This document shows, in pieces, positions 1 through 5,917 of a stretch of 8,083 nt of DNA. The stretch's first letter is position 1. Every line of letters begins with the position of its first letter. A program made the translations under genes and the position numbers. Location of the stretch: assembly GCA_030550695.1 (NCBI GenBank), contig JAUQOX010000127.1:1-8083 (forward strand). Reading direction: 5' to 3'. The notes beneath the pieces were generated by a model. It made no database searches, was not told the origin of the DNA, and was given only the letters and a program-made list of their open reading frames with translations. Origin of the DNA: Gemmatimonadota bacterium. Its GTDB lineage: Bacteria; Gemmatimonadota; Gemmatimonadetes; Longimicrobiales; Gaopeijiaceae.

Positions 1-1245
1 GATGATGTTCGAGGTGGCCGCCACGGTGACGTGTCCTCGGATCTGGCCGCTCACCGCCACCTTACCCTCCACGAAGATGACCCCCTTGAAGTTGGGATTG
101 AGAGACCGCGCTAAGGGAAACAGATAAGCCGCGTCAGCTCGAAGAGCGGCAAGCCGGGGATCCACCGTTCCTGTCCAGGGGAGCCACTGGCCTTTGCCGT
201 CGTTGGCCACGAACCCACCCCAAAGGCGGTCGTCGCCCCCCAGATAGCAAACCCGACTGCTTGAGTTCAAGGCTGTGGTGCCGCTGTGGCCGTGGAGGCT
301 CGTGTTGTGGTTGCCGGCGGCCACGAAAGTGCTTCCGTGGTAATCACCGCAGTTCAGGGAGTTGGAGAACGTGGAGGGGGCCTTAGCCACCACCCAGGCC
401 GCATCCGAGGATCGGTAGACCCGGAAGAAACCTTCGTCCTCATCGGTACGGTCCCCGTCGCCGTTCAGATCCACGGCCACGAACTCGATGCGCAGGGTAG
501 CTTCTCCGTCACCCCCTACGGTGGAACCCGTAAAAGCCGTGCCACCAGCCGCTGCCAGGGCCTTGAGCTTCATGAGGTCGGCGGTCTCGGGCATGGGTAT
601 GGCAGGGGCGTGTTCGGTGAATCCCTTGTCGAAGGTGCCGTACTGCTTGCCGGAGATATCCTTCGCCGTCGTGACCTCGCCGTGGAAATTGGCTCGGCTG
701 GAATGGATCTTGATCTGATCGTTGGTGTGGAGGGGCCCCCAAATATGGTCGTTGCTGGCAAAATAGATGTTGCCCCCCTCGTAATCGGTGAAGTAGGCGA
801 ACTTGGCAAAGCTTTCCTGGTAGATTTCCAGCCTACGGATGGCCACTCCGCCTCCCTGATCCCGAACCACCGCCACCACACTGCCGAACACCCCATATTG
901 CCCGCTCGTGATTCCCACCGGACCGGCATACAGCCACCGCTGGACGCCAGGGATGGTACCCCCCCTTCCATCCGTCACGGGCGCTCCACTTTCCAGGACC
1001 GTAAACCCTGTATCCGGGAACAAGGAGCGCCTTCCGTTGAGGGTCGCGAGACCCTCCTCCACCCCCGCCTCGGCCAGCCCCACCAGGCGGCTTTGACGGT
1101 TCCAGAACCGGTCCACCAAAAGATGGTTCGCCCCCACCGCCACAGCGCCGGTGATGAGGGCCCCTGCCACCATCACCAGGAGAAGCGTCGTGATCAGGGC
1201 GATCCCCCTCGTCTCACTCCCCGAGTTCTTCCCGTCCTGTCCCAT
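1..1245 (-). CDS. PilX-like minor pilin with DUF4900-like domain (partial, C-terminus beyond window)
   Basis: The reading frame runs from ATG at 1245 off the left edge, giving 415 visible codons. An AGGA ribosome site lies 6 bases upstream, and an in-frame stop lies just before it, so no earlier start exists. Residues 14-38 (RGIALITTLLLVMVAG...) form the N-terminal helix of PilX_N-type minor pilins. If prepilin peptidase cuts after G14, mature position 5 is Thr instead of Glu, as in many PilX/GspK-like proteins. Residues 147-180 hold a phenylalanine- and tyrosine-rich stretch ending in GPLHTNDQ (170-177), and residues 389-413 read VIFVEGKVAVSG then GHVTVAATSN; I associate this pattern with DUF4900 proteins encoded beside pilin genes. 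Residues 259-270 (DLNGDGDRTDED) form an EF-hand or dockerin-like calcium loop. It is the last visible gene of a minor pilin operon and probably helps prime pilus assembly or display an adhesin. The pilin class is fairly sure; DUF4900 is from memory. Confidence 0.82.
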   Translation of the reverse strand, partial: MGQDGKNSGSETRGIALITTLLLVMVAGALITGAVAVGANHLLVDRFWNRQSRLVGLAEAGVEEGLATLNGRRSLFPDTGFTVLESGAPVTDGRGGTIPGVQRWLYAGPVGITSGQYGVFGSVVAVVRDQGGGVAIRRLEIYQESFAKFAYFTDYEGGNIYFASNDHIWGPLHTNDQIKIHSSRANFHGEVTTAKDISGKQYGTFDKGFTEHAPAIPMPETADLMKLKALAAAGGTAFTGSTVGGDGEATLRIEFVAVDLNGDGDRTDEDEGFFRVYRSSDAAWVVAKAPSTFSNSLNCGDYHGSTFVAAGNHNTSLHGHSGTTALNSSSRVCYLGGDDRLWGGFVANDGKGQWLPWTGTVDPRLAALRADAAYLFPLARSLNPNFKGVIFVEGKVAVSGQIRGHVTVAATSNII

Positions 1246-1251
1246 GGCAAA

Positions 1252-1255
1252 TCCT
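1252..1255 (-). promoter_or_regulatory. Ribosome binding site of the pilX-like gene
   Basis: AGGA on the minus strand sits 6 bases before the ATG at 1245, inside the 32-base gap after the pilW-like stop codon. It supports this start, since an in-frame TGA just upstream leaves no alternative. Confidence 0.55.
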
Positions 1256-1277
1256 GACGGGTCCCTGAGACCTCATT

Positions 1278-2421
1278 TCAATGGGGTATGACCACCGTTA
1301 CTGCCGCGCTCAGGCTGGAGAGCGTGGGCGTGCAGTCCTGCACGGCCAAAGCGTACTGATAGCTCGCGCCTCTCTCGACATTGGTATCCACATACAGGTA
1401 AGACGTCTGCCCCGCCGGAATGCTCAAATAGGGGTCTTCCCAGCCGGACTGACCTGTCTCTCGCCGAAAGAGGACGTAGCGGACCACATCGTTCTCGCCG
1501 CCGCCTTCGTCGGCGGAGCGACCCCAGGTGAGGGACACCGCGGGAAGACCCTCCACGGTGGTGAGGGACGCCGAGAGGCTCGTCCCCAGGATGGGAGGGC
1601 TTCCGCAGATGCCCAGGGTGCCGAACCCCACATTGGGGAGAAGGATCAGGCGGTTGAGGGAGGCCTTCCGCTCCCGATCCCCGGTCCGGCCGTTGGTGGC
1701 CATGAGGGATACCCGCACTGCCTTGACGCTGTCGATTCGGGATGCCCTCCCGGTATCGGCCGGGCTGCCATGGACAGCGACCGAGTGGAAGAGCGGTAGG
1801 GAGTCGTTGGGAATGCTGTCCAGACCACCGGACCGGATTCGGAAGTACCGGAAGAAAGGGGTGCCGGGTATTCTGAGAAGGTTCCGCGCCACCAGTTGCG
1901 GCGGGCGGTCGTTGACCTGCCGCAGAAGCATGAAGTCGTCCTGCCGGGGAGTCAGGGTGTCGGGCAGGAAAAAGAAGGTGATGGTCTCAGCCGGGCTGCG
2001 GACTCCGCCGGCCATGAAGTAGTTCGTATCCGGATACTGGAAAGGGGTCGAAGGAATGGTGAAGCGGCGCGATCTCGGCACGCTGGCGACGGCACCTATC
2101 TCGACATCCGGGTCATAGAACACGGCAAAAAGATCGTTGCGGGTGCGGGTGGCGTAGTCGGCGTTGAAGGCTACCACATCTGCGCCGGCGAGAACGAGCT
2201 CCGGTTGGCCGGGGGCCAGATGGATCCCCGCCGTCTGGAGATGCTCTTCCAGGGTGGACATGGCGTATCGGATCGTCTGGGCCACGGACATCCAGACGGT
2301 ACCCCCGGGCCTGTACCTCAAGGAAAGACAGGGCCACGGCCATCACCACCGTGAAGATGACCAGGGCCACCATAAGCTCCACCATGGTAAAACCAAGGTC
2401 GTTGCGCGACGCCTGCTTCAT
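1278..2421 (-). CDS. PilW-like minor pilin with Fn3-like C-terminal domain, split by an apparent one-base frameshift
   Basis: Two frames together encode one protein of about 380 residues. The first frame starts at ATG 2421, with GGAG 10 bases upstream, and gives leader MKQASRNDLG then FTMVELMVALVIFTVVMAVA, a textbook class III prepilin with Glu at mature position 5. After ...SFLEVQARG this frame becomes nonsense and stops at 2113. The +1 frame continues as TVWMSVAQTIRYAMSTLEEH and runs to TGA at 1278. The span is 1144 bases, one more than a multiple of three, so one surplus base, most simply a G in the run at 2302-2306, explains the break. The TTG at 2321 in the second frame is not a credible start. 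The C-terminal ~105 residues (about 1281-1590) contain VSLTWGRSADEGGGENDVVRYVLFRR, spaced like a fibronectin type III domain, ending ...YQYALAVQDCTP. The start overlaps the pilV-like stop (ATGA). It is either a true pseudogene, an assembly error or a slippage-controlled gene. Confidence 0.8.
2302..2306 (-). other. Apparent frameshift site in the pilW-like gene (G5 run)
   Basis: On the minus strand the sequence reads GCCCGGGGGTACC. Upstream of it the prepilin frame is sensible (FLEVQARG); downstream the sensible frame is shifted by one base (GTVWMSVAQT). Removing one G restores a continuous protein. The exact surplus base could lie a few bases to either side. Confidence 0.75.
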
Positions 2422-2867
2422 GGTGCAAAGACTCCGATGGCCACCGTCCGACTCACGGGGACCCGCAGTCCTGACCCCTCCACGGTCACCGTGACCCGGG
2501 CGAAATCCACGAACCTCCCTTCCCGGTCCCCCGCCTGGCGGATCCTCTGTATCGAGGTACTACGATGCAGCCCCGGCGCACCTGGGACGGGGGCCCGCGA
2601 TTCGGAAAAGAGGGAATCCAGCTCAGCATAGCGGGGATGGAGGCGAATCCTGGCCAACCGGTCCTCGCAGGCCTGGAGAGCCAGGGTCTGTCGCTCCACG
2701 TCCACCGTCACCTGGGTCAAGCGGGAGGTACCGGCGGCCAAAGCCAAGACCCCCACCGCCAGCAGAACCACCGCCACGATCATTTCCACCATCGAAAACC
2801 CGGAGGGCGGCGGCTGCACTTCCGCCGTCGCAATCCCGTGAGCAGAGCATGCTGTACTTCTGCACAT
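2418..2867 (-). CDS. PilV-like minor type IV pilin
   Basis: The protein has 149 residues from ATG 2867. A GTG at 2870 is also in frame, but the GGGAGGG at 2873-2879 is better placed for the ATG. A 23-residue leader rich in polar residues ends in PPPSG, followed by FSMVEMIVAVVLLAVGVLALAAG; Glu falls at mature position 5, and the hydrophobic helix continues to about residue 48. The ...LLAVGVLALAAG pattern and the following charged helix (QTLALQACEDRLARIRLHP) are typical of PilV/GspI-like minor pilins. The remaining ~90 residues form a small globular head ending in a beta-rich stretch (FARVTVTVEG...VSRTVAIGVFAP). Family length fits. Its stop overlaps the pilW-like start by ATGA, implying translational coupling. 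It would sit in the inner-membrane-anchored priming complex at the pilus tip. The subfamily name rests on gene order and the leader, not on a search. Confidence 0.82.
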   Translation of the reverse strand: MCRSTACSAHGIATAEVQPPPSGFSMVEMIVAVVLLAVGVLALAAGTSRLTQVTVDVERQTLALQACEDRLARIRLHPRYAELDSLFSESRAPVPGAPGLHRSTSIQRIRQAGDREGRFVDFARVTVTVEGSGLRVPVSRTVAIGVFAP

Positions 2868-2872
2868 CACAG

Positions 2873-2879
2873 CCCTCCC
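2873..2879 (-). promoter_or_regulatory. Ribosome binding site of the pilV-like gene
   Basis: GGGAGGG on the minus strand, in the short gap after the gspH-like stop. It lies 5 bases from ATG 2867 and only 2 from the in-frame GTG 2870, which favours the ATG. Confidence 0.6.
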
Positions 2880-2880
2880 G

Positions 2881-3492
2881 TCAGCAGGTCTCCGTCCACG
2901 ATCCGCTCTGACGGCTCCAGCACGTCACCTTGGCCGTGCTCCGCACCACTTCCACCGCCCGGTCGTAGGCTGGCCGGGCACCCCGCCCCCGGCCCCGCAA
3001 ATACAGGAAACCCGCCTCACTGGCACTTCCGTTGCGATGGAAGGTGATGGCCGGATACATCCCTTGGCGTTGCTGGAAGGTCACGGGAGGAGCGCCCCCT
3101 CCAGGCGGAGGGTCCCCGGCCAGGCCGAACCTTACCCCCTCCGGGAGCTCCACCCACTTCCACGGCTCCCCCATCTGGATGGCCCGGTCGTTGTTGACAT
3201 CCGAGTGGACACGGATGCGGTTGCCCGACGAGTCGAGGGCCACCACCACGTTGTGTCCGCGGAGTACGGCCGTCCTTTGGGCAGCCATAAGTTCCGTCGC
3301 AATGCTGGTCACCGCCGCGTTCAACCGGAAGCGGTCTACATCCACGAGGGGAGCCGCCACCGCCGCCAAGAGGCCCAGGAGGGTCAGTGCATAGAGAAGT
3401 TCCACCAGGCTGAAGGCATGGGGAGCCGGGTCTCCTGTTCGGCGAAGCCCAAGGGGCTCCACAGATTCCTCCTTCGTCACCGACCTCCGCAT
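2881..3492 (-). CDS. GspH/FimT-like minor type IV pilin
   Basis: From ATG 3492 the protein has 203 residues. A 26-residue leader ends PAPHA, followed by FSLVELLYALTLLGLLAAVAAPLVD: Glu at mature position 5 and a clear pilin helix. The residue before the cut is Ala, not the usual Gly. The helix leads into a region with RLNAAVTSIATELMAAQRTAVLRG, the GspH/FimT pattern of an amphipathic helix before a beta head. Residues 98-109 (DVNNDRAIQMGE) resemble the acidic calcium loop often seen in FimT/GspH heads. The C-terminus holds two cysteines (VTCWSRQSGSWTETC) that could form a pilin disulphide loop. The start at 3492 was chosen for GGGAGGG 9 bases upstream; in-frame ATG 3501, ATG 3528 and TTG 3552 are alternatives with poorer spacing or initiation codon. 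It is the first gene of the pilin operon. Confidence 0.83.
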   Translation of the reverse strand: MRRSVTKEESVEPLGLRRTGDPAPHAFSLVELLYALTLLGLLAAVAAPLVDVDRFRLNAAVTSIATELMAAQRTAVLRGHNVVVALDSSGNRIRVHSDVNNDRAIQMGEPWKWVELPEGVRFGLAGDPPPGGGAPPVTFQQRQGMYPAITFHRNGSASEAGFLYLRGRGRGARPAYDRAVEVVRSTAKVTCWSRQSGSWTETC

Positions 3493-3501
3493 GTTGCCCA
3501 T

Positions 3502-3508
3502 CCCTCCC
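3502..3508 (-). promoter_or_regulatory. Ribosome binding site deciding the gspH-like start
   Basis: GGGAGGG on the minus strand, 9 bases before ATG 3492. The upstream ATG at 3501 directly abuts it and so cannot use it. ATG 3528 has a different purine stretch (AGGGG, 8 bases away), so it stays a possible start. Confidence 0.45.
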
Positions 3509-3603
3509 AGTCCGACGCGTGAAGCCATCCTCCCATCCCCTATCGCGAACAAGGTGCGAAGGCCTCCCCCGCAAAGGCCCCCTGTTCAACGCTGCCACGG
3601 GGG

Positions 3604-3624
3604 ATCCTGGGAATCAATCAGGAT
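3604..3624. repeat. 6-bp inverted repeat with 9-base spacer, possible operator
   Basis: ATCCTG at 3604-3609 and CAGGAT at 3619-3624 are exact reverse complements, 15 bp centre to centre. The position between divergent operons suits a dimeric regulator site or a weak hairpin. A perfect 6-bp repeat can occur by chance in a region this size, so the functional reading is tentative. Confidence 0.35.
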
Positions 3625-3679
3625 GACGATCGGGGAAGAATAGGAAAAAACCTCAGTGCCATAGGGGATTTGCCGATAC

Positions 3680-3691
3680 CCACTTCGGTGG
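3680..3691 (+). other. Small hairpin with UUCG tetraloop upstream of the first kinase gene
   Basis: CCAC, TTCG, GTGG: a 4-bp stem closing on C(UUCG)G, the exceptionally stable tetraloop in RNA, on the plus strand only. It could lie in the kinase mRNA leader if transcription starts upstream. The stem is too short, and lacks a following U-run, to be a terminator. Confidence 0.25.
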
Positions 3692-3739
3692 CGTCCCTCC
3701 GATATTCTTCACTAGTTTTTCTTGTTGAAGCTTCGGATC

Positions 3740-3746
3740 GGAGGAG
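3740..3746 (+). promoter_or_regulatory. Ribosome binding site of the first kinase gene
   Basis: GGAGGAG immediately precedes ATG 3749, with the GGAGG core 4 bases away. The in-frame TTG codons at 3722 and 3725 have no such site, which decides the start. Confidence 0.6.
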
Positions 3747-3748
3747 CC

Positions 3749-5917
3749 ATGGCCACTGACGGGCTGGAGGGTTGGAAACGGGCGGCAGAAGACCCGCTGG
3801 TCCTGGCCACGTTGGCGATCAACGGCGTGGTGGCCCTCTTCTATCTTGTTCCCATTCTTGACAGGCCGAATCTGGAACAACTCGTGGAGTTCTGGGCCCT
3901 GGTGCCGATCTCCCTTCTGGCGGCACTGGCCCCTTGGATCGGTCTGCCCCGTCCGGCGGCCCGCGCCGAAACGGTTTTCTGGGGACTCTGGTCAGCCAGT
4001 ATGGGAGTCCACCTCGTGGTGCGGGTGGTGTACCTCGTGAACCCCGAAGTGGATTATCTCGTCTCCGGGGCGCTGGCCATCGACGTGCTGTACGTCCTTT
4101 TCTATCTGCCCCTCCTGTTCTCCCTCCTCTTCCGTCCCGATCGCCTCCAAACAGAGGACGTCCCCAGGCTGGTCCGCGTTCTGGAGACCCTGGGCATCAC
4201 CGCGTTCGCCGTGGGAGCCCTGGCGTATTTTTCCATCACCCCTCGGCTCCTCAACCGCCCGGAATTCGAGACCTGGGTCCCGTCGTTTCTCCTCTATTGG
4301 ATTTTCGATGCTTTCCTGTTCTTCGGGCTCCTCCACCTGCGGGCTTCCGCCGGCAGCGAATCGTGGAAGATCCTCTACACCTGGCTCCTTTTGGCCCCCG
4401 CTTGCTGGGTGGTCACGGACATGGTGGAACTGACCTTCTGGCTCGCCTGGGACCACGACACCTGGCCCACCGGACCTCAAGATATTTTCTGGTATTTTCC
4501 CTGGCTGGCCATCACCCTGGCCGGCCGAATGAGGGTCTCCCCCTTCCCTCGCTGGTTCGGAGCACCCCGCACGCCACCGGAAGCCGGTGAGCTGACCCGT
4601 TCGCTGGGACCTCCGGGTTGGCTGTTGGCCGCTGCCCTCGTTTTGCCCACCGTGCATCTGGGGGTGGAGGTCCTCGGTCTCCTGGACCCCCTCACCGAGC
4701 GGGCACGGGAAGCCGTCGCCTTGGCTACGCTGTTCGCTCTGGTCGCCCTCTCCTCTTCCCACCACCGGTTGACCCAGCAACGAGCGAGGGATCTCCTCGT
4801 CCGGTCCCGGGCCCTGGAAAGGGAGCGGGAAGTCCTGGCCGGGGCGGTGGAACAAGCCGTGGATCCCCTGTTTCTGACGGACCGTTCCGGCGGGGTGATC
4901 TACGCCAACCGCGCCGCTCGGGGCCCTGAACCCGCTGACGATCCTGTGGGACGACAGCTCAGGGAGGTCATGGACGGAAGGGTGCCCCCGCCCGTCCTGC
5001 GATCCCTGGAGAGGGCTATGGCCCAGGAAGAGCCGTGGGAGGGGGGTACGCTTCCGCTGTCCGGGGGAGACGAGCCCGGAGGCGTCCTCCTTTCCCTCTC
5101 GCCCTTGCGGGACCGACACGGGAGGTTGACCCATTGGATGCTGGTCTGCCGCGGGCTCGGGTCCCTTCGGACCTTGGCCCGGGATCTCATTGCGGCTCGG
5201 CGGGTCCGGGAACTCCAGCAGAAGGCCACCGAGACCAGCCGCGAACTCCATCGACGCTTGGCCGAGGTCCACAGCCTCGGCGAGGTCTTGAGGCGGGCCT
5301 TGAGCCCGGCCTCGCCCCATTGGGACGATCTCGAGCACCTGTTGAGCGCTTCCAAAAGAATGGCCGACCTCACCCAGGGAATCCTTTCGTTGGCCGGAGG
5401 CGACGAAGAGCAACCGGCTCCCCTTCGGTTCGACCGTCTGGTCCGGGAATGCCTGGCCCAGCTCGCCGTCACCCTTCCGGAGAATATCACCCTCATGGAG
5501 CGTCTGGGCGGCCGTGAAGCCCTGGTGCTGGGGGTCTCCGAGAAGCTGAAGGCCGCGGTGCAGAACATTTTGGCCAACGCCGTCGAGGCCATGGCCGAAG
5601 GAGGCGGGACCTTGGAGGTCAAGCTGGAGGAGGCGGAACTGGACGATACCCTTTCTCGCCGGCTGGGCCTCTCCGGGGGGGGGAGCTACGTCAAGCTGAC
5701 GGTGACCGATACCGGAAAGGGGATGGACAGCGCCACCCTGGAACGGATTTTCGACCCGTTCTTCAGCACCCGGCGGGCCCTGGGGGGGATCGGATTGGGT
5801 TTGTTCCTGAGCCGGACGTCGGTTCAGGAGCACGGAGGGAACATTCGGGCCTCCAGTCGCCCGGGGAAAGGGACGTCGGTGGAAATCTACCTCCCTGTTT
5901 GGAAAGGTCAGGGATGA
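3749..5917 (+). CDS. Polytopic membrane sensor kinase with PAS domain; intact ATPase domain, atypical H-box
   Basis: The protein has 722 residues from ATG 3749. Residues 15-336 contain roughly eight to ten hydrophobic spans, many rich in Trp and Phe, with no large external domain: a membrane-embedded sensor. A PAS-like domain follows at about 365-470 (VDPLFLTDRSGGVIYANRAA). Residues 480-550 should be the dimerisation and phosphoacceptor helices: the second helix is clear (SASKRMADLTQGILSLAG), but the first reads SRELHRRLAEVHSLGEVLRR, with His501 and His508 and neither followed by the usual H-[ED]-x-x-[NT]-P or HDFNN pattern. The catalytic domain is complete: N-box NILANAVEAM (606-614; N606, N610), G1 DTGKG (654-658), F-box IFDPFFSTR, G2 GGIGLGL and GKGTSVEIYLP. 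It resembles NtrB/HDFNN-type kinases. His501 lies 36 residues before Arg537 in helix 2, close to ordinary spacing, so it is the better candidate if any His is used. A G9 run lies inside the catalytic domain. The gene ends in an ATGA overlap with the next. Confidence 0.9.
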   Translation: MATDGLEGWKRAAEDPLVLATLAINGVVALFYLVPILDRPNLEQLVEFWALVPISLLAALAPWIGLPRPAARAETVFWGLWSASMGVHLVVRVVYLVNPEVDYLVSGALAIDVLYVLFYLPLLFSLLFRPDRLQTEDVPRLVRVLETLGITAFAVGALAYFSITPRLLNRPEFETWVPSFLLYWIFDAFLFFGLLHLRASAGSESWKILYTWLLLAPACWVVTDMVELTFWLAWDHDTWPTGPQDIFWYFPWLAITLAGRMRVSPFPRWFGAPRTPPEAGELTRSLGPPGWLLAAALVLPTVHLGVEVLGLLDPLTERAREAVALATLFALVALSSSHHRLTQQRARDLLVRSRALEREREVLAGAVEQAVDPLFLTDRSGGVIYANRAARGPEPADDPVGRQLREVMDGRVPPPVLRSLERAMAQEEPWEGGTLPLSGGDEPGGVLLSLSPLRDRHGRLTHWMLVCRGLGSLRTLARDLIAARRVRELQQKATETSRELHRRLAEVHSLGEVLRRALSPASPHWDDLEHLLSASKRMADLTQGILSLAGGDEEQPAPLRFDRLVRECLAQLAVTLPENITLMERLGGREALVLGVSEKLKAAVQNILANAVEAMAEGGGTLEVKLEEAELDDTLSRRLGLSGGGSYVKLTVTDTGKGMDSATLERIFDPFFSTRRALGGIGLGLFLSRTSVQEHGGNIRASSRPGKGTSVEIYLPVWKGQG
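5675..5683 (+). repeat. G9 homopolymer inside the first kinase gene
   Basis: Nine consecutive G encode Gly643-Gly645 between the N-box and the G1 box. It is the longest mononucleotide run I see in the window. A change of one base would remove the rest of the ATP-binding domain. Confidence 0.9.

Larger units (their letters stand above)
3493..3748. promoter_or_regulatory. Divergent intergenic region between pilin and signalling operons
   Basis: This is the only sizeable non-coding stretch and must contain or neighbour the promoters for both operons. From about 3610 to 3730 it is clearly richer in A and T than the genes around it, including A6 at 3645-3650 and T5 at 3716-3720. I could not find a convincing sigma-70 or sigma-54 promoter on either strand. 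It holds the inverted repeat and hairpin listed separately. If gspH starts further upstream (3528 or 3552), the region is correspondingly shorter. Confidence 0.55.

Noticed and set aside
286..1257. 323-codon plus-strand frame over the pilX-like gene
   Set aside because: The minus frame has a pilin helix, a ribosome site and family motifs; the plus product shows none.
1278..2321. Separate gene starting at TTG 2321
   Set aside because: No pilin leader and no ribosome site; it is the continuation of the pilW-like gene that starts at 2421.
3645..3661. Sigma-54-like promoter for the pilin operon (TGGCAC then TTTTTT on the minus strand)
   Set aside because: The -24 element is perfect, but the -12 element lacks the essential GC (TTTT instead of TTGC).
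3677..3683. NarL-type heptamer TACCCAC
   Set aside because: Six of seven positions match, but there is no inverted partner at the 7-2-7 spacing; easily chance.
3645..3720. Intrinsic terminator from the A6 or T5 runs
   Set aside because: No stable stem precedes either run, and no gene ends here on either strand.
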